This document shows positions 41,943-48,790 of a DNA stretch of 48,790 nucleotides, piece by piece. Under the pieces are notes generated by a model. The model saw nothing but the letters and a program-made list of their open reading frames with translations. It did no database searches and was not told where the DNA came from. Source of the stretch: Acetonema longum DSM 6540 (GTDB lineage Bacteria; Bacillota; Negativicutes; Sporomusales; Acetonemataceae). Position 1 is the first letter of the stretch. Each line of letters opens with the position of its first letter. The DNA is taken from positions 1-48,790 of the forward strand of contig NZ_AFGF01000102.1 in assembly GCF_000219125.1 (NCBI RefSeq), read 5' to 3'. The position numbers and the translations under genes are program-made.

Positions 41943-42368
41943 GTGGCGGATCATCCGATTGAAAATTTGATGAAGACAACAATGGAAAGTATCAAAGAAA
42001 TGGTTGATGTCAATACCATTGTCGGCGATGCAGTGGAAACACCCGACGGTACGGTCATTATTCCTATTTCCCGGGTCACATTTGGTTTTGCCGCCGGTGG
42101 AGGCGATTGCAGGCCTCAGGAGGAATCAGCCGACCATCATGAATTGTATCCCTTCGGCGGCGGCAGCGGTGCCGGAGTCAGTGTCAGGCCGGTAGGATTT
42201 CTGGTATGCTCTCCCGTATCGGGAATCCGATTTATGTCTGTCGAAAATAATGTAATTTACGAAAGAATGCTGGATTTAGTTCCTCAGGTGATGAACCGAA
42301 TCGAGGACATGTTCAGTCGGCACGACCCGGTGGAGGACCTGGCCCGGACAGCGCAGGAAGTTAACTAG
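41943..42368 (+). CDS. ytfJ: GerW-family sporulation protein (YtfJ)
   Basis: A 141-residue cytoplasmic protein of the GerW/YtfJ family: HPIENLMKTTMESIKEMVDVNTIVGDAVETPDGTVIIPISRVTFGFAAGGG, and the glycine-rich FGGGSGAGVSVRPVGFLV. The family is needed for proper spore germination (SleB localisation in some species). GTG 41943 follows AGGAGGAAG 11 bases after the DUF2953 gene. Repeat copy C begins 6 bases after its stop codon. Confidence 0.93.
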   Translation: MADHPIENLMKTTMESIKEMVDVNTIVGDAVETPDGTVIIPISRVTFGFAAGGGDCRPQEESADHHELYPFGGGSGAGVSVRPVGFLVCSPVSGIRFMSVENNVIYERMLDLVPQVMNRIEDMFSRHDPVEDLARTAQEVN

Positions 42369-42373
42369 GGAAA

Positions 42374-42458
42374 GGGAACCCGTTGACAAAGACTCATCTG
42401 CGTCGCATCTGAACCTTTTGAACGGTTCCAGAATCGGGGCCGCAGATGAGCCTGGTGA
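42374..42458. repeat. Dispersed palindromic repeat, copy C
   Basis: GGGAACCCGTTGACAAAG at 42374-42391 and the right end GAACCTTTTGAACGGTTCC (42411-42429) are the two inverted ends, with the intervening CTCATCTGCGTC and GCATCT matching the inner edges of copy D's two ends. The flank GGGGCCGCAGATGAGCCTGG (about 42437-42456) aligns with copy A's flank. The internal segment of D is missing. Confidence 0.7.
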
Positions 42459-42472
42459 TAGATCCAAATATG

Positions 42473-42510
42473 AAACCGCACATTTGGAGCATGAATGTGC
42501 GGTTTGTTTC
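42473..42510. terminator. Terminator between ytfJ and the ferritin-like gene
   Basis: AAACCGCACATT (42473-42484) pairs perfectly with AATGTGCGGTTT (42494-42505) around a 9-base loop, followed by GTTTC. It lies between two convergent genes and may serve both. Confidence 0.7.
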
Positions 42511-42544
42511 ATATAGTTTTGTATAGTTTGGCGAAATGGGAAAG

Positions 42545-42736
42545 TTACTGGAACTGATTGAGATGTTCTTTAATTTGGGTGGCATGCAGCGCTTCGGCTT
42601 CTGCAAAATGCCGGAACATCTTTGAAACTTCCGGGTTATTGATTTGTTCGGCAAATGTTTGATAATCTCTTACCAGTTCCTGCTTTTGCGTTAGGGTATG
42701 CCGCAAGGTTGTTTTGATGTCGGTTGTTTCCATCAT
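42545..42736 (-). CDS. Small ferritin-like helical protein
   Basis: A 62-63 residue helical protein (TLTQKQELVRDYQTFAEQINNPEVSKMFRHFAEAEALHATQIKEHLNQF). The spaced Glu/His pattern (E in QKQELV, E-A-E-A-L-H) resembles half of a rubrerythrin/ferritin-like four-helix bundle, so it may dimerise to make a bundle; metal binding is inferred. GGAGGTGAAA fixes the start at ATG 42736 or 42733, not at an upstream ATG at 42802. Similar small proteins are common in anaerobic spore formers. Confidence 0.75.
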   Translation of the reverse strand: MMETTDIKTTLRHTLTQKQELVRDYQTFAEQINNPEVSKMFRHFAEAEALHATQIKEHLNQFQ

Positions 42737-42812
42737 TTTCACCTCCTGATTGATAATAGTATTATTACCTGGCAGGCTGGGAATCATGTAACTGATTTGC
42801 ATTAACTGACTT

Positions 42813-42841
42813 TTGACGGATCGTCAGTTATTCGATATAAT
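42813..42841 (+). promoter_or_regulatory. Strong sigma-A-type promoter of dacB
   Basis: TTGACG (42813-42818), 17-base spacer, TATAAT (42836-42841). The inverted repeat AACTGAC (42804-42810) / GTCAGTT (42823-42829) straddles the -35 element and could be an operator. Confidence 0.8.
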
Positions 42842-42881
42842 TATCCATGTCCAAACTATAGGGAAAGGATTAACATGGTTT

Positions 42882-44045
42882 ATGCATATCACATCGCGAA
42901 TAGCGCGCAATATCTCCCTATTGTCCCTGACCGCTGCTGTTTTAATTCACTCTGTCTCCGCCGCGGCGCCCGCAATTCCGGACGTTACCGCCAAATCGGC
43001 GATATTGATAGAAGCTGCTACCGGCAAAGTGCTCTACAATAAAGATGCCGAAACTCGGCGGCCACCGGCCAGTACGACGAAAATGATGACTCTGATTGTG
43101 GCGCTTGAACACGGCAATTTAGATGATATGGTTACCGCCAGTGAAAAGGCGGCTTATACCGAAGGCTCTACCTTGTGGCTGCGGGAAGGCGAGCAGTTGA
43201 AAATGATTGACATGCTGTATGGTATCATGCTGATTTCAGGCAATGATGCTACAGTTGCCGTAGCGGAACATATCGCCGGATCTGTTGAAAAATTTAGCAA
43301 ATTGATGACCGAAAAAGCGCATCTTATTGGCGCGAATAATACCAACTTTATCAATTCCAGCGGCCTGCCAGACCCAAATCATTATTCCACTGCTCACGAT
43401 CTGGCCAAAATAGCTGCCTATGGTTACAGGAATCCATTATTTTCTAAAATAGTGGGCACATCGCAGGTTAATATCCCTTGGCCGGAACGGGAACAAGACC
43501 GGGAACTATACAATGAAAATAAGCTGGTCTGGCTGTACGAAGGAGGCAATGGAGTCAAAACGGGTTACACCGATGCCGCCGGACGCTGTCTGGTATCAGG
43601 CGCAAAGCGCAACGGCATCCAACTGATCGCTGTGGTGCTGGACAGTGAACGAATGTGGGATGATTCCATCGCCTTGCTAGACTATGGATTTGATCAGGTA
43701 AAAAGCCAGTTTTTTTGGCATGAGGGAGATATTTTAAAAAATATCAGAGTAAGCAACGGCAAACAGGATTATGTGAATGTTGCCGTTAAAGCTGATGTAA
43801 TTGCCCCGGTTATCATTAAAGGCGGTCAGACAGAGTATGAAACTGTCGTGGATATTCCCATGCATATTGCCGCACCAGTAGCAGTGGGGCAAAAAGTCGG
43901 GACCGTTAAAGTAATGTACCAAGATAAAGAAATTGCCTCTGCTGATTTAGTGTCGGCGGAGAACGTAGAAAAGAAGTCGTTTTTTGCGACTCTCTGGAGC
44001 TCCATCCGGCAACTATTCGCTTTGCTGCTGCGCAGTATTGCCTAG
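42882..44045 (+). CDS. dacB: D-alanyl-D-alanine carboxypeptidase, DacB type
   Basis: A 387-residue low-molecular-weight penicillin-binding protein with a signal peptide (core LLSLTAAVLIHSVSAAAP), STTK in PPASTTKMMTL, SGN in ISGNDATVAV and KTG in GVKTGYTDAA, a C-terminal beta domain and a hydrophobic membrane-anchoring end (FFATLWSSIRQLFALLLRSIA). The order dacB-spmA-spmB is the cortex-maturation operon of B. subtilis. I choose ATG 42882 because a TTG at 42813 is the promoter -35 itself. The promoter is of vegetative type, which is unexpected for a spore-cortex gene. It is paralogous to dacF at 30697. Confidence 0.9.
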   Translation: MHITSRIARNISLLSLTAAVLIHSVSAAAPAIPDVTAKSAILIEAATGKVLYNKDAETRRPPASTTKMMTLIVALEHGNLDDMVTASEKAAYTEGSTLWLREGEQLKMIDMLYGIMLISGNDATVAVAEHIAGSVEKFSKLMTEKAHLIGANNTNFINSSGLPDPNHYSTAHDLAKIAAYGYRNPLFSKIVGTSQVNIPWPEREQDRELYNENKLVWLYEGGNGVKTGYTDAAGRCLVSGAKRNGIQLIAVVLDSERMWDDSIALLDYGFDQVKSQFFWHEGDILKNIRVSNGKQDYVNVAVKADVIAPVIIKGGQTEYETVVDIPMHIAAPVAVGQKVGTVKVMYQDKEIASADLVSAENVEKKSFFATLWSSIRQLFALLLRSIA

Positions 44046-44053
44046 ATAATTAC

Positions 44054-44316
44054 AACTAGCTGTGGCCTCGAATCTGGGACTGTTCAAAAAAAGGTCCAGA
44101 TGCTAGATCAGAGAGACGCTCTGCGTCTCCGTACTGTGAAGAATTCAGATGACTTTTCACTGAGGAGAGATCATCTACTACTACCGCTCTCTGAAAAGTC
44201 ATGAATTCTGATACAGCGCGACGAGGACGCGCGTGAGACTGTACGTTCGCAGGGTACGTCGAACGCGCGCCCGCAGGAGGCTGAAGTGACGCAGATGGGC
44301 CTTTTTCAACGGTCCC
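44054..44316. repeat. Dispersed palindromic repeat, copy D (longest, MITE-like)
   Basis: The inverted ends are GGGACTGTTCAAAAAAGGTC from 44076 and, reversed from 44316, GGGACCGTTGAAAAAGGCCC. Between them lie about 200 bases packed with hairpins: GAGACGC-TCT-GCGTCTC (44116-44132) and a long one from GAATTCAGATGACTTTTCA to TGAAAAGTCATGAATTC. There is no open reading frame. A 20-base flank (44054-44075) also matches copies A and C. It fills nearly the whole dacB-spmA gap. Confidence 0.8.
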
Positions 44317-44333
44317 CTGTGGGTGGTGGTATT

Positions 44334-44924
44334 GTGGTCAACCACATCTGGTTCCTGTTTATGGTTGTAGGTATTGTTTATGCCGCCTGGCACGGGCAAA
44401 TCGGCGTCGTGACCCAGGCGGCTGTTACCGCTGCCGAATCCGCCGTCGCTTTAGCCTTTAAGCTCATCGGGGTAATGTGCCTATGGCTGGGACTCATGAA
44501 AATTGCAGAAAGAGCCGGAATGATTCGGCTCTTTTCTGTCATTATTGGACCGGTAGTACGAATGCTTTTCCCTAGCATACCTCGCAATCACCCTGCGCTG
44601 GGCAATATTATCCTGACTTTGAGCGCCAATTTGCTCGGATTGGGCAATGCGGCAACTCCTTTTGGCATTAAAGCCATGCAGCAGCTGCAACAACTCAATT
44701 CCAAACCGGACGTGGCCACAGAGGCCATGTGCACCTTATTGGCCTTGTGCACCACCGGCTTTACGTTGATCCCAGCCACGATGATTGCCTTGCGATCGGC
44801 GGCAGGTTCGGCAGCTCCGGCAGATATTGTGGGAGTTACGGTCATAACCAGTCTGGTGGCAACCTTTGCGGCATTGACAGCTGATTTTGTTTGTCGACTG
44901 TTATTGACAAGAGGGAGGCGATAA
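44334..44924 (+). CDS. spmA: Spore maturation protein A
   Basis: A 196-residue membrane protein with a nucleoside-recognition (Gate) domain: GLMKIAERAGMIRLFSVIIGPVVRMLFPSIPRNHPALGNIILTLSANLLGLGNAATPFGIKAMQQL is the conserved core. SpmA and SpmB are needed for full spore core dehydration, by an unknown mechanism. I choose GTG 44334 after GGTGGTGG; the in-frame ATG at 44286 would translate the end of repeat copy D. spmB begins 2 bases after its stop. Confidence 0.93.
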   Translation: MVNHIWFLFMVVGIVYAAWHGQIGVVTQAAVTAAESAVALAFKLIGVMCLWLGLMKIAERAGMIRLFSVIIGPVVRMLFPSIPRNHPALGNIILTLSANLLGLGNAATPFGIKAMQQLQQLNSKPDVATEAMCTLLALCTTGFTLIPATMIALRSAAGSAAPADIVGVTVITSLVATFAALTADFVCRLLLTRGRR

Positions 44925-44926
44925 GA

Positions 44927-45460
44927 GTGCATATTCTGAGTGAGCAGTTTTCGGTTTGGGCCATTCCCGGCTTGATCTTCATCATACTAGTGGTTGGCGT
45001 TGTCCGCCGCGTTCCGGTATATGAGGCATTTGTCGAGGGCGCAGCTGACGGATTTCAAACCGCCATCCGGATTATGCCTTATCTGATCGCAATGATGGTT
45101 TCGATCAATATTTTCCGCTTTTCCGGCGCGTTTGAAGCCTGTGTGAATGTTATACAGCCATTTTTGCGTCACGTAGGAATTCCGACAGATTTGGTTCCCT
45201 TGGCGATTATGCGCTCCCTGTCGGGAAGCGGGTCTCTGGGTATTGTCAGTGAACTGTTTCATACTTATGGGCCTGACTCGCTGGTGGGCCGGATTGCCTC
45301 TACCATATTGGCCAGTACGGATACGACGTTTTATGTCCTTACGGTGTACTTTGGCGCAGTGGGTATCCGCAATGCCCGCTATGCCCCCCTTGTCGGCCTG
45401 TGCGGCGATGCGGCGGGATTTATTACTTCGATTTACTTATGCCGATTATTATTTGAGTAA
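44927..45460 (+). CDS. spmB: Spore maturation protein B
   Basis: A 177-residue membrane protein with the Gate domain of the SpmB family: RVPVYEAFVEGAADGFQTAIRIMPYLIAMMVSINIFR, LAIMRSLSGSGSLGIVSEL and ASTDTTFYVLTVYFGAVGIRNARYAPLVGLCGDAAGF. It acts with SpmA in spore core dehydration. GTG 44927 has GAGGGAGG at the right distance; an in-frame ATG at 44891 would overlap spmA by 34 bases. A terminator and two tandem terminator-like repeats follow. Confidence 0.94.
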   Translation: MHILSEQFSVWAIPGLIFIILVVGVVRRVPVYEAFVEGAADGFQTAIRIMPYLIAMMVSINIFRFSGAFEACVNVIQPFLRHVGIPTDLVPLAIMRSLSGSGSLGIVSELFHTYGPDSLVGRIASTILASTDTTFYVLTVYFGAVGIRNARYAPLVGLCGDAAGFITSIYLCRLLFE

Positions 45461-45476
45461 AAGATTCGGATTATAG

Positions 45477-45521
45477 CTTGACATTGCGAGGCTAAGGGCC
45501 GGTAATGTCAAGTTTCTTTTT
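45477..45521 (+). terminator. Terminator of dacB-spmAB
   Basis: CTTGACATT (45477-45485) and AATGTCAAG (45504-45512) form a 9-pair stem with an 18-base loop, followed by TTTCTTTTT. Confidence 0.75.
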
Positions 45522-45522
45522 A

Positions 45523-45604
45523 AGACAGAAAAAAGGTTCTGCAAAGCAATTTTTTTCCTGTTTAGACAGGAAGAAGCCCTGCAAAGCAGGCTTTTTTCTT
45601 GTTT
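45523..45604 (+). repeat. Two tandem 41-base terminator-like units
   Basis: Unit 1 (45523-45563) and unit 2 (45564-45604) both start AGACAGRA and run through CTGCAAAGCA to a T-rich stretch and end TGTTT. Unit 2 holds the hairpin CCTGC-AAA-GCAGG followed by CTTTTTT. The single repeat at 31934-31976 is a relative. They follow the spmB terminator and precede the FAD oxidoreductase gene. Confidence 0.65.
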
Positions 45605-45645
45605 GGCAGAGTGGCACTTTAGCGATCAGCGAATAGACTGTAAGT

Positions 45646-46965
45646 ATGAAAAAGGCAAAAGCGTTTGTGAATTGGGGGAAATCCGTGGTTAAAGTGGTAG
45701 TCGTTGGCGGGGGCTGGTCAGGATGTGCGGCGGCGTGGGCTGCGGCGAAGGCGGGAGCAGACGTAGTGCTGCTTGAACGTACTGACTTGCTGTTAGGAAC
45801 CGGGCTGGTTGGCGGGATTTTTCGCAATAACGGGCGTTATACGGCGGCGGAAGAAATTATCGCCTTAGGCGGCGGCGCTATTATTCATGGTATGGACAGT
45901 GTGGCCAGACATAAAAACATTTCCTTTCCCGGCCACGAACATGCGTCTTTATATGATGTGACCTTAATTGAATCGGTTATAAAATCTATTTTATTACAGC
46001 AAGGCGTAACCATCAGGACGCAAACTCGTGTAACAGATGTTATACGGTATGGCCGAAAGATTTACCAGGTCATGGCGGACGGCGGCGAAGTCATAACCGG
46101 CGAGGTATTTATCGATGCAACCGGTACAGCCGGTCCCATGGGCAATTGCCTAACCTATGGCAATGGCTGTGCCATGTGCGTTTTGCGCTGTCCCTCCTAT
46201 GGCCCCAGGGTCAGTCTGACAGCCAGAGCTCAGGTGAAAGAGCGAATGGGGCAAAAGGCAGACGGTTCTTTTGGCGCCATGAGCGGTTCCTGTAAATTGC
46301 AGAAAGACTCATTGGCACCAGATGTACGCGCCGAACTTGAGAAATCAGGGGTTGTTTTGTTACCCATGCCGGAACGCTTACGGGAAAAGATCGCTTTAGG
46401 GAAAAAGGCCTGTACCCAGTACGCTATCCCTGAGTATCAGGCGACTCTGGTTCTCCTGGATACCGGGCATGCCAAGATGATGACATCTTACTTTGACCTG
46501 GCTGATCTGAGAACCATACCCGGCCTGGAATTAGCGCGTTTTGCCGATCCTTATGCCGGCGGCAGAGGAAATTCTGTGCGCTATTTGGGTATTGCTCCTT
46601 GTGATAATACCCTAAAGGTAACGGGTATGGATAACCTGTTTTGCTCCGGCGAGAAATCAGGCATTATGGTCGGGCACTCAGAGGCAATTCTGACCGGTTT
46701 GCTTAGCGGGCACAATGCAGTCAGACACTGTCTGGATATGGAGTATCTGGAATTGCCGCGGACGTTAGCCGCGGGAGATTATATCGCTTATGTTCATGAA
46801 AAAATGGATCAGCTGCAGTCTCTGACAGTACGATACACTTTTTCCGGCGCTGAATACTTTATGCGCATGAAAGAGCTGTCCCTGTATACGACCGACCGGG
46901 AGGCGATAGAAACGCGGGTGGCTCAAGCAGGTATGACCGGCATATTCAGTAAATGCCTGATATAG
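45646..46965 (+). CDS. FAD-dependent oxidoreductase with cysteine cluster
   Basis: A 439-residue flavoprotein with N-terminal dinucleotide motif VVVVGGGWSGCAAAWAAAKAGADVVLLER and a C-terminal FAD block (MDNLFCSGEKSGIMVGHSEAILTGLLSG), as in the GidA/NadB/fumarate-reductase-like group. Unusually it carries Cys168, 175, 178 and 182 (NGCAMCVLRCP), whose CxxCxxxCP spacing resembles a ferredoxin ligand set. The substrate is unknown. GTG 45685 after GGGGGAAA is an alternative start that would begin at the FAD motif. It lies 14 bases before a PyrK-like gene, a probable electron-transfer partner. Confidence 0.8.
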   Translation: MKKAKAFVNWGKSVVKVVVVGGGWSGCAAAWAAAKAGADVVLLERTDLLLGTGLVGGIFRNNGRYTAAEEIIALGGGAIIHGMDSVARHKNISFPGHEHASLYDVTLIESVIKSILLQQGVTIRTQTRVTDVIRYGRKIYQVMADGGEVITGEVFIDATGTAGPMGNCLTYGNGCAMCVLRCPSYGPRVSLTARAQVKERMGQKADGSFGAMSGSCKLQKDSLAPDVRAELEKSGVVLLPMPERLREKIALGKKACTQYAIPEYQATLVLLDTGHAKMMTSYFDLADLRTIPGLELARFADPYAGGRGNSVRYLGIAPCDNTLKVTGMDNLFCSGEKSGIMVGHSEAILTGLLSGHNAVRHCLDMEYLELPRTLAAGDYIAYVHEKMDQLQSLTVRYTFSGAEYFMRMKELSLYTTDREAIETRVAQAGMTGIFSKCLI

Positions 46966-46979
46966 GGGGATGATCAATC

Positions 46980-47954
46980 ATGCAAAAATTTGTTCCGTTG
47001 CGTTGCGTGGATATCCACACGGACCATTGTCCCTGCCTGTTGGCGGAAACAAACCACTGTTTCATGTGCAGTCATCTGCAGGGAAAGGAAGTTTGCGACT
47101 GCAACTGGACCGGGCAATGTTTACTGTATGAAAAGATCTGGCAATCGGTCAAACAAAAAAACCTCCGGCGGGAAGTTGAGTCTGCCGTGCATATCGTCCG
47201 CTATATCCCGCCGTCAACCTATCTGCTTGATTTAAGGGTAGATGCAATTATGGGCCAACAGCTTAGCCGGTTGGGGTCTTTCGTATTCATCCGGGCTTTG
47301 GATGATCCGGAGATATGCAGTTTTCCGGTGGGAATTATGGATATCAGCCACGATCCTGATACCGACAGCGATACTCTGCACGTAGCCATAGAAACAGTAG
47401 GACCGAAATCCAGCCGCATTTTTTTAAAGGATCAAGCCAAAATATCGGTCCGGGGGCCCTATTACAACGGTATTTTCGGGCAACCCTGGATTGAATCGAT
47501 GAAACATGGCAAAATATTTTTGTTGGCGGGCGGCATCGGCCAGGCTTGCAGCATCATGATCGTCAGAACACTCATCGCCAGCGGCAATGACGTTACCGCT
47601 GTGATTGCTCCCGGCAAGGTCGGAGCTCTCTTTGTCGCAGACCGGCTGAAAAAAATGGGCTGTACTGTACTGACGGTTTCATCCATGCGGGATCAGGGGT
47701 TTGGTATTGTAGCCGAGGCGGCAGCCAACCGTGAAGTCGATTTAGTTGTCAGCGCCGGACCGGATACCATGCATCATGGCCTCATTGATCATTTGGGTGA
47801 AATCGGCTTAACGCTCCCTATGGCAGTAACCAATAATACAAAAATGTGCTGCGGTGAAGGAATTTGCGGCAGCTGTGTCCAAAAGACCAAAGATGGTCAA
47901 TGGGTGCGGACTTGCAAAGCACAATTGGACTATCGCCAATTGGAACTGAGTTAA
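46980..47954 (+). CDS. PyrK-like FAD/[2Fe-2S] electron-transfer protein with Cys-rich N-terminus
   Basis: A 324-residue protein of the ferredoxin-reductase/dihydroorotate dehydrogenase electron-transfer family. The N-terminal 50 residues hold eight Cys (9, 17, 19, 27, 30, 39, 41, 47), an extra domain absent from ordinary PyrK. Then come an FAD-binding barrel (VRGPYYNGIFG), an NAD domain (LLAGGIGQACSIMIVR) and the C-terminal [2Fe-2S] motif Cys291-x4-Cys296-x2-Cys299-x12-Cys312. GGGGGATGA lies upstream of the ATG. It probably passes electrons between NAD(P)H and the preceding flavoprotein. No pyrD is nearby, so a pyrimidine role is unlikely. Confidence 0.82.
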   Translation: MQKFVPLRCVDIHTDHCPCLLAETNHCFMCSHLQGKEVCDCNWTGQCLLYEKIWQSVKQKNLRREVESAVHIVRYIPPSTYLLDLRVDAIMGQQLSRLGSFVFIRALDDPEICSFPVGIMDISHDPDTDSDTLHVAIETVGPKSSRIFLKDQAKISVRGPYYNGIFGQPWIESMKHGKIFLLAGGIGQACSIMIVRTLIASGNDVTAVIAPGKVGALFVADRLKKMGCTVLTVSSMRDQGFGIVAEAAANREVDLVVSAGPDTMHHGLIDHLGEIGLTLPMAVTNNTKMCCGEGICGSCVQKTKDGQWVRTCKAQLDYRQLELS

Positions 47955-47984
47955 AAATAGTAGGATGATAGAATAGGAGACATC

Positions 47985-48707
47985 ATGACAGAACGATTGC
48001 AGAAAGTATTAAGTCAGGCGGGAGTGGCCTCCCGGCGTCAGGCGGAGCAATATATTCTGGAGGGACGGGTTAGTGTCAATGGCAAGGTGATCAAAGAGTT
48101 GGGAACAAAAGTGACACCGGGCAAGGATCGTATCCGGGTAGACGGGAAAATCATCGGCGCGGAAAAACTGGTATACATTCTGTTATACAAGCCTAAAGGA
48201 GTAGTAAGCACCATGTCTGATCCTGAAGGCAGAAAAACAGTAAAGAGCCTGGTTGAGGATATTCCTGAACGGATTTATCCGGTTGGCAGGCTGGATTATA
48301 ATACCGAGGGTCTGTTGTTAATGACTAATGACGGTGAACTGGCCCAGGCTCTCACCCACCCCAGCCATGAAATTGAAAAAACATATCTGGCCCGGGTGCT
48401 CGGTCAGCCGGCCGAAGAAAAGTTGGATCGATTGCGAATCGGGATACGTCTGGAAGACGGAGTGACCGCCCCGGCTAAATTAATCCTGCTGGAACATGAC
48501 CGGGAAAAAAACATCACCCAGGTTGAGATTATCATCCATGAAGGGAAGAACCGTCAGGTCCGCAGGATGTTTGAAGCGATTGGCCATCCGGTGAATCAAT
48601 TGAAACGGGTGAGTTTCGCCTTTTTGACCCTTCAGGGCGTAAGACGCGGGCGTTACCGCCATCTGACAACCGCAGAGGTACAGCAGTTGAAATCTCTGTC
48701 GCGATGA
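47985..48707 (+). CDS. rluB: 23S rRNA/16S rRNA pseudouridine synthase, RluB/RsuA family
   Basis: A 240-residue protein with an N-terminal S4 domain (RLQKVLSQAGVASRRQAEQYILEGRVSVNG) and the pseudouridine synthase catalytic motif GRLDYNTEGLLLMTNDGELA with the essential Asp, followed by EGKNRQVRRMFEAIGHPV. The family modifies a uridine in 23S (RluB) or 16S (RsuA) rRNA; length and motifs favour RluB. AGGAGA precedes the ATG. B. subtilis also has rluB near spmAB. Confidence 0.93.
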   Translation: MTERLQKVLSQAGVASRRQAEQYILEGRVSVNGKVIKELGTKVTPGKDRIRVDGKIIGAEKLVYILLYKPKGVVSTMSDPEGRKTVKSLVEDIPERIYPVGRLDYNTEGLLLMTNDGELAQALTHPSHEIEKTYLARVLGQPAEEKLDRLRIGIRLEDGVTAPAKLILLEHDREKNITQVEIIIHEGKNRQVRRMFEAIGHPVNQLKRVSFAFLTLQGVRRGRYRHLTTAEVQQLKSLSR

Positions 48708-48745
48708 CGATAGTATAATAAGTGTGATATAAGTGGTTTTTGTTT

Positions 48746-48780
48746 ACGGCGTTTAACCGAGTCGGTTGAACGCCGTTTCT
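48746..48780 (+). terminator. Terminator after rluB
   Basis: ACGGCGTTTAACCGA (48746-48760) and TCGGTTGAACGCCGT (48762-48776) pair along 15 positions with one G-T wobble; the true loop must open the central pairs. TTTCTATC follows. Confidence 0.75.
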
Positions 48781-48790
48781 ATCATACGTC

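Noticed and set aside
42545-42802. 85-residue version of the ferritin-like protein from ATG 42802 (- strand)
   Set aside because: GGAGGTGAAA lies directly before the ATG pair at 42736/42733, and the extra 22 residues are unlike the rest of the protein.
42813-42881. Longer DacB starting at TTG 42813
   Set aside because: That TTG is the -35 element of a near-ideal promoter whose -10 lies at 42836, so it cannot be in the transcript.
44054-44316. CRISPR array or tRNA in the dacB-spmA gap
   Set aside because: Repeats here are inverted and unevenly spaced, not direct with regular spacers, and no cloverleaf with a TTC arm can be drawn.

Overview
The window is a gene-dense stretch (roughly 50% GC by eye) from an endospore-forming member of the Bacillota. 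It carries spoIIIAA-AH, spoIVB, spo0A, spoIIM, spoIIAA-AB-sigF, spoVAEa-spoVAF, gerW/ytfJ and spmA-spmB. Gene content and spacing fit the Negativicutes (Sporomusaceae-like) best. That placement is inference, because no rRNA or outer-membrane gene lies in the window. Almost everything is on the + strand. Only a lipoprotein (37303-38037) and a small ferritin-like protein (42545-42736) are on the - strand. I saw no tRNA, rRNA, CRISPR array or phage.

Layout. (1) 1-6801: nucleoside salvage (cdd, deoC, udp) followed by a BMP-type nucleoside ABC transporter (lipoprotein, ATPase, two permeases). (2) 6974-12249: the complete spoIIIA operon, interrupted by two intergenic palindromic repeats. (3) 12422-14046: asp23-amaP-DUF2273-nusB. 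(4) 14051-24118: a TsaD/Kae1 paralogue, a 45-codon membrane peptide gene, xseA-xseB, ispA-dxs (isoprenoid precursors), tlyA, nadK, a YtqB/MnmM methyltransferase, argR and recN. (5) 24306-28158: spoIVB, spo0A, an uncharacterised P-loop protein and spoIIM. (6) 28357-33576: xerD (apparently frameshifted), deoB, dacF, spoIIAA, spoIIAB, sigF. (7) 33646-37264: an unusual block (membrane peptide, dodecin, M50-like protein lacking a catalytic His, Gln-rich protein) leading into spoVAEa-spoVAF. (8) 38298-42368: M50 protease, trpS, scpA-scpB, DUF2953, gerW. (9) 42545-48707: ferritin-like gene, dacB-spmA-spmB, a two-gene flavin/Fe-S redox unit, and rluB.

The order spoIIIA / asp23 / nusB / xseAB / ispA / dxs / tlyA / argR / recN / spoIVB / spo0A / xerD / deoB / dacF / spoIIA-sigF is the order I know from Bacillus subtilis, with some insertions and losses. 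The window is therefore largely an ancestral sporulation-plus-housekeeping backbone. Regulatory sequence supports this: close sigma-H promoter matches precede spo0A and spoIIAA, with a Spo0A-box motif in the spo0A promoter.

The least ordinary items are: a four-copy family of palindromic, MITE-like repeats placed just after stop codons; a second palindrome inside the spoIIIA operon; the XerD frameshift at an A8 run exactly between its two domains; the block replacing spoVAA-AD between sigF and spoVAEa; the cysteine-rich FAD/PyrK-like pair after spmB; and terminators that hold the stop codon of the gene they end.
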